Source: Deltaproteobacteria bacterium (GTDB lineage Bacteria > Desulfobacterota > GWC2-55-46 > DRQE01). From it: a stretch of 7,677 bases of DNA. The stretch's first letter is position 1; the number at the start of each line of letters is the position of its first letter. Positions 6,130-7,677 of this stretch are shown here, piece by piece. The stretch lies in NCBI GenBank assembly GCA_011371515.1, contig DRQE01000025.1, positions 1 through 7,677 of the forward strand, written 5' to 3'. The translations under genes were made by a program, and so were the position numbers. The notes under the pieces were generated by a model. The model searched no databases. It saw only the letters and a program-made list of their open reading frames with translations, and was not told the DNA's origin.

Positions 6130-7530
6130 TTACTTCCTCCTTCCTGCCTTGTGTATTGCCATACCGTGCACATCCTCTGCTGCCTCCATGACGAGCTCCG
6201 GTAGAGTGGGATGTGCATGTACCGTGTCAGCAATGTCTGTAACCTTGGCACCCTGCCTTATGGCTATTGCCACCTCTCCTATAAGGTCAGTTGCGTGGGC
6301 TCCCACTATGGTTGCGCCAAGCACCTTATCGGTCGATGCATCTGCCACTATCTGCACAAATCCATCAGGCTCTTCCATGGTGAGTGCCTTGCCGCTTGCT
6401 GCATAGGGGAATCTTCCCACCTTTACTTCCAGTTCTTTCTCCTTTGCCTCCTTCTCTCTCATGCCAACGCTTGCTATCTCTGGCTCTGTGAATATGCCTG
6501 CAGGAATCACAGAGTAGTCCATCTCCTCTGTGCCACCAAGTGCGTTTTCCACCGCCACCAGTCCTTCCTTTGCTGCCACATGGGCAAGAAGCATGCCACC
6601 TGTAACATCACCTATTGCGTATACACCCTTTGCGGTGGTCTGCATCCTCGAGTCTACCTCTATCCTTCCCTTATCGTCTGTCTTGACACCCACACTTTCA
6701 AGCCCTATACCAGAGGAGTTGAAACTTCTACCTATGGTAACGAGCACCTTCTCTGTCGTTATGGTTCTGCCGTCTGTAAGGCGGGTTTCCACCCTGCCAT
6801 CTTCTACGATGTTTATCTCTTCAACCCCTATGCCTGTAAATACCTCCACGCCCCTCTTTTTGAACGCCCTCTCCACAACCCTTACTGCCTGTGGGTCCTC
6901 TGTGGAGAGTATCCTTGGAAGAATCTCCACTATCTTCACAGAGCTACCGAAAGCAGAGAATATATTTGCAAACTCACAACCCATAACCCCACCGCCTATT
7001 ATAAGGAGGCTTTCGGGCACCCTATTCAGCTCCAGTGCCTCTGTGGAGGTTATCACATTTGTGCCGTCTATCTTAAAGGCTGGTATAAGCGCGGGCTCAG
7101 AGCCCGTGGCTATTATTATGGACTTTGCACCAACCACCTCTGTTGAGCCATCTTCTTTTTCAACCTTTACTTTTCCCTCTGCCTCTATGGAACCATTGCC
7201 CCTTATAAGCTCTATACGGTTTGCCTTAAGCAACTGCTCTATGCCACCAACCAGTTTTGCCACCACATCGTTCTTTCTTCTTACTGCTTCTGCTATATTG
7301 AATTCCACCCCGCTTATCTTTATGCCAAACTTTTCTGCCTTCTCTGTTGCAAGAAGGTTTTTTGCCGAATAGTAAAGAGCCTTCGTGGGAATACAGCCCC
7401 TGTTAAGACATGTGCCTCCAACTCTATCTTTTTCAACAAGCCCCACTGTTGCGCCCTTCTGCGCAGCCCTTATTGCAGCCGTGTAGCCACCGGGCCCACC
7501 ACCTATTACAACAAGGTCGAACTCTTTCAT
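6130..7530 (-). CDS. lpdA: Dihydrolipoyl dehydrogenase (E3)
   Basis: This 466-residue flavoprotein disulfide reductase reoxidises dihydrolipoyl groups with NAD+ for 2-oxoacid dehydrogenase complexes or the glycine cleavage system. In order it has the FAD-binding VIGGGPGGYTAA (8-19); the redox disulfide CLNRGC (Cys41, Cys46) followed by IPTK; ATG (141-143); the NAD-binding IIGGGVMGCEFA (177-188); the second FAD motif AIGDV (305-309); and the dimerisation domain with HAHPTLPE (438-445), giving the catalytic His440/Glu445 pair. The HPT..E motif separates it from glutathione and mercuric reductases. There is no N-terminal lipoyl domain. No E1, E2 or glycine-cleavage gene is in view, so its complex cannot be named. 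The ATG follows tsaE by 3 bases, with GGAGGG (7540-7545) inside the tsaE end as the ribosome site. Confidence 0.96.
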   Translation of the reverse strand: MKEFDLVVIGGGPGGYTAAIRAAQKGATVGLVEKDRVGGTCLNRGCIPTKALYYSAKNLLATEKAEKFGIKISGVEFNIAEAVRRKNDVVAKLVGGIEQLLKANRIELIRGNGSIEAEGKVKVEKEDGSTEVVGAKSIIIATGSEPALIPAFKIDGTNVITSTEALELNRVPESLLIIGGGVMGCEFANIFSAFGSSVKIVEILPRILSTEDPQAVRVVERAFKKRGVEVFTGIGVEEINIVEDGRVETRLTDGRTITTEKVLVTIGRSFNSSGIGLESVGVKTDDKGRIEVDSRMQTTAKGVYAIGDVTGGMLLAHVAAKEGLVAVENALGGTEEMDYSVIPAGIFTEPEIASVGMREKEAKEKELEVKVGRFPYAASGKALTMEEPDGFVQIVADASTDKVLGATIVGAHATDLIGEVAIAIRQGAKVTDIADTVHAHPTLPELVMEAAEDVHGMAIHKAGRRK

Positions 7531-7533
7531 CTC

Positions 7534-7677
7534 TTAAAGCCCTCCGTTTCTTATTTCTATCTTTCTTCTGTCGTCTCCCTCATGGGTGATGTTTATATAG
7601 ATGGTATCTTCGGGCAGAAGCTCTTTTACCTTTTCTGCCCATTCTATCACACAGACCCCATCTGACCATATATATTC
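7534..7677 (-). CDS. tsaE: tRNA threonylcarbamoyladenosine biosynthesis ATPase TsaE, C-terminal fragment
   Basis: The last 47 codons of a gene that enters from beyond base 7677. The fragment EYIWSDGVCVIEWAEKV, then LLPED and a strand-rich basic end (RRKIEI), matches the C-terminal third of TsaE (YjeE). There the VIEWAE segment follows the nucleotide-binding core. TsaE is the ATPase that works with TsaB and TsaD to make t6A37 in ANN-decoding tRNAs. The P-loop and Walker B parts are outside the window, so only the tail supports the call. Its stop is 3 bases before lpdA, and its last codons contain the lpdA Shine-Dalgarno, so the two are almost certainly co-transcribed. Confidence 0.88.
   Translation of the reverse strand, partial: EYIWSDGVCVIEWAEKVKELLPEDTIYINITHEGDDRRKIEIRNGGL

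Noticed and set aside
6211..7372. Long overlapping plus-strand open frames opposite lpdA
   Set aside because: Two different frames are open over the same stretch, neither resembles a protein family, and lpdA on the minus strand accounts for the sequence.

Overview
This is a bacterial chromosomal window of mid-range G+C (judged by eye) in which every convincing gene lies on the minus strand, so transcription runs from base 7677 towards base 1. It holds two gene blocks. Genes are packed with overlaps of 4 to 17 bases or gaps of 3 to 26 bases. The only larger spacer is about 70 bases, at 3072-3141.

The upstream block (7677 to about 3142) reads: the 3' end of tsaE (tRNA t6A ATPase), lpdA (dihydrolipoyl dehydrogenase), aspartate kinase, cimA ((R)-citramalate synthase, the threonine-independent entry to isoleucine), and an unrecognised 53-residue single-pass membrane protein. 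Aspartate kinase has a very strong Shine-Dalgarno and ATG inside its gene, placed to make a separate regulatory (beta) subunit.

The downstream block (3071 to 1) is the first half of an A/V-type (archaeal/vacuolar-type) ATP synthase operon in the order H-I-K-E-C, running off the edge inside subunit C. That is the canonical archaeal order, so F, A, B and D would be expected beyond base 1. H and E are the peripheral stalk. I is the membrane stator that carries the half-channel arginines. K is a single-hairpin proteolipid, probably forming the rotor ring. C links the ring to the central stalk. A sigma70-like promoter candidate and an inverted repeat lie in the short spacer before H.

The organism is a bacterium, judging by tsaE, CimA of the long TIGR00977-like type, LpdA and the Shine-Dalgarno signals. 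The linkage tsaE / aspartate kinase / cimA recalls Desulfobacterota (Geobacter-like) and Nitrospirota genomes. Frequent ATA (Ile) and AGA/AGG (Arg) codons and a purine-rich coding strand would suit a thermophile. This taxonomic guess comes from memory of gene order and is weak.

No RNA gene, CRISPR array, insertion sequence or convincing rho-independent terminator was seen. No stretch over 300 bases lacks a gene. Most of the window is ordinary core metabolism. The points worth checking are the internal aspartate kinase start, the ion-binding residues of the proteolipid, the small membrane protein next to the ATPase operon, and the control region before subunit H.
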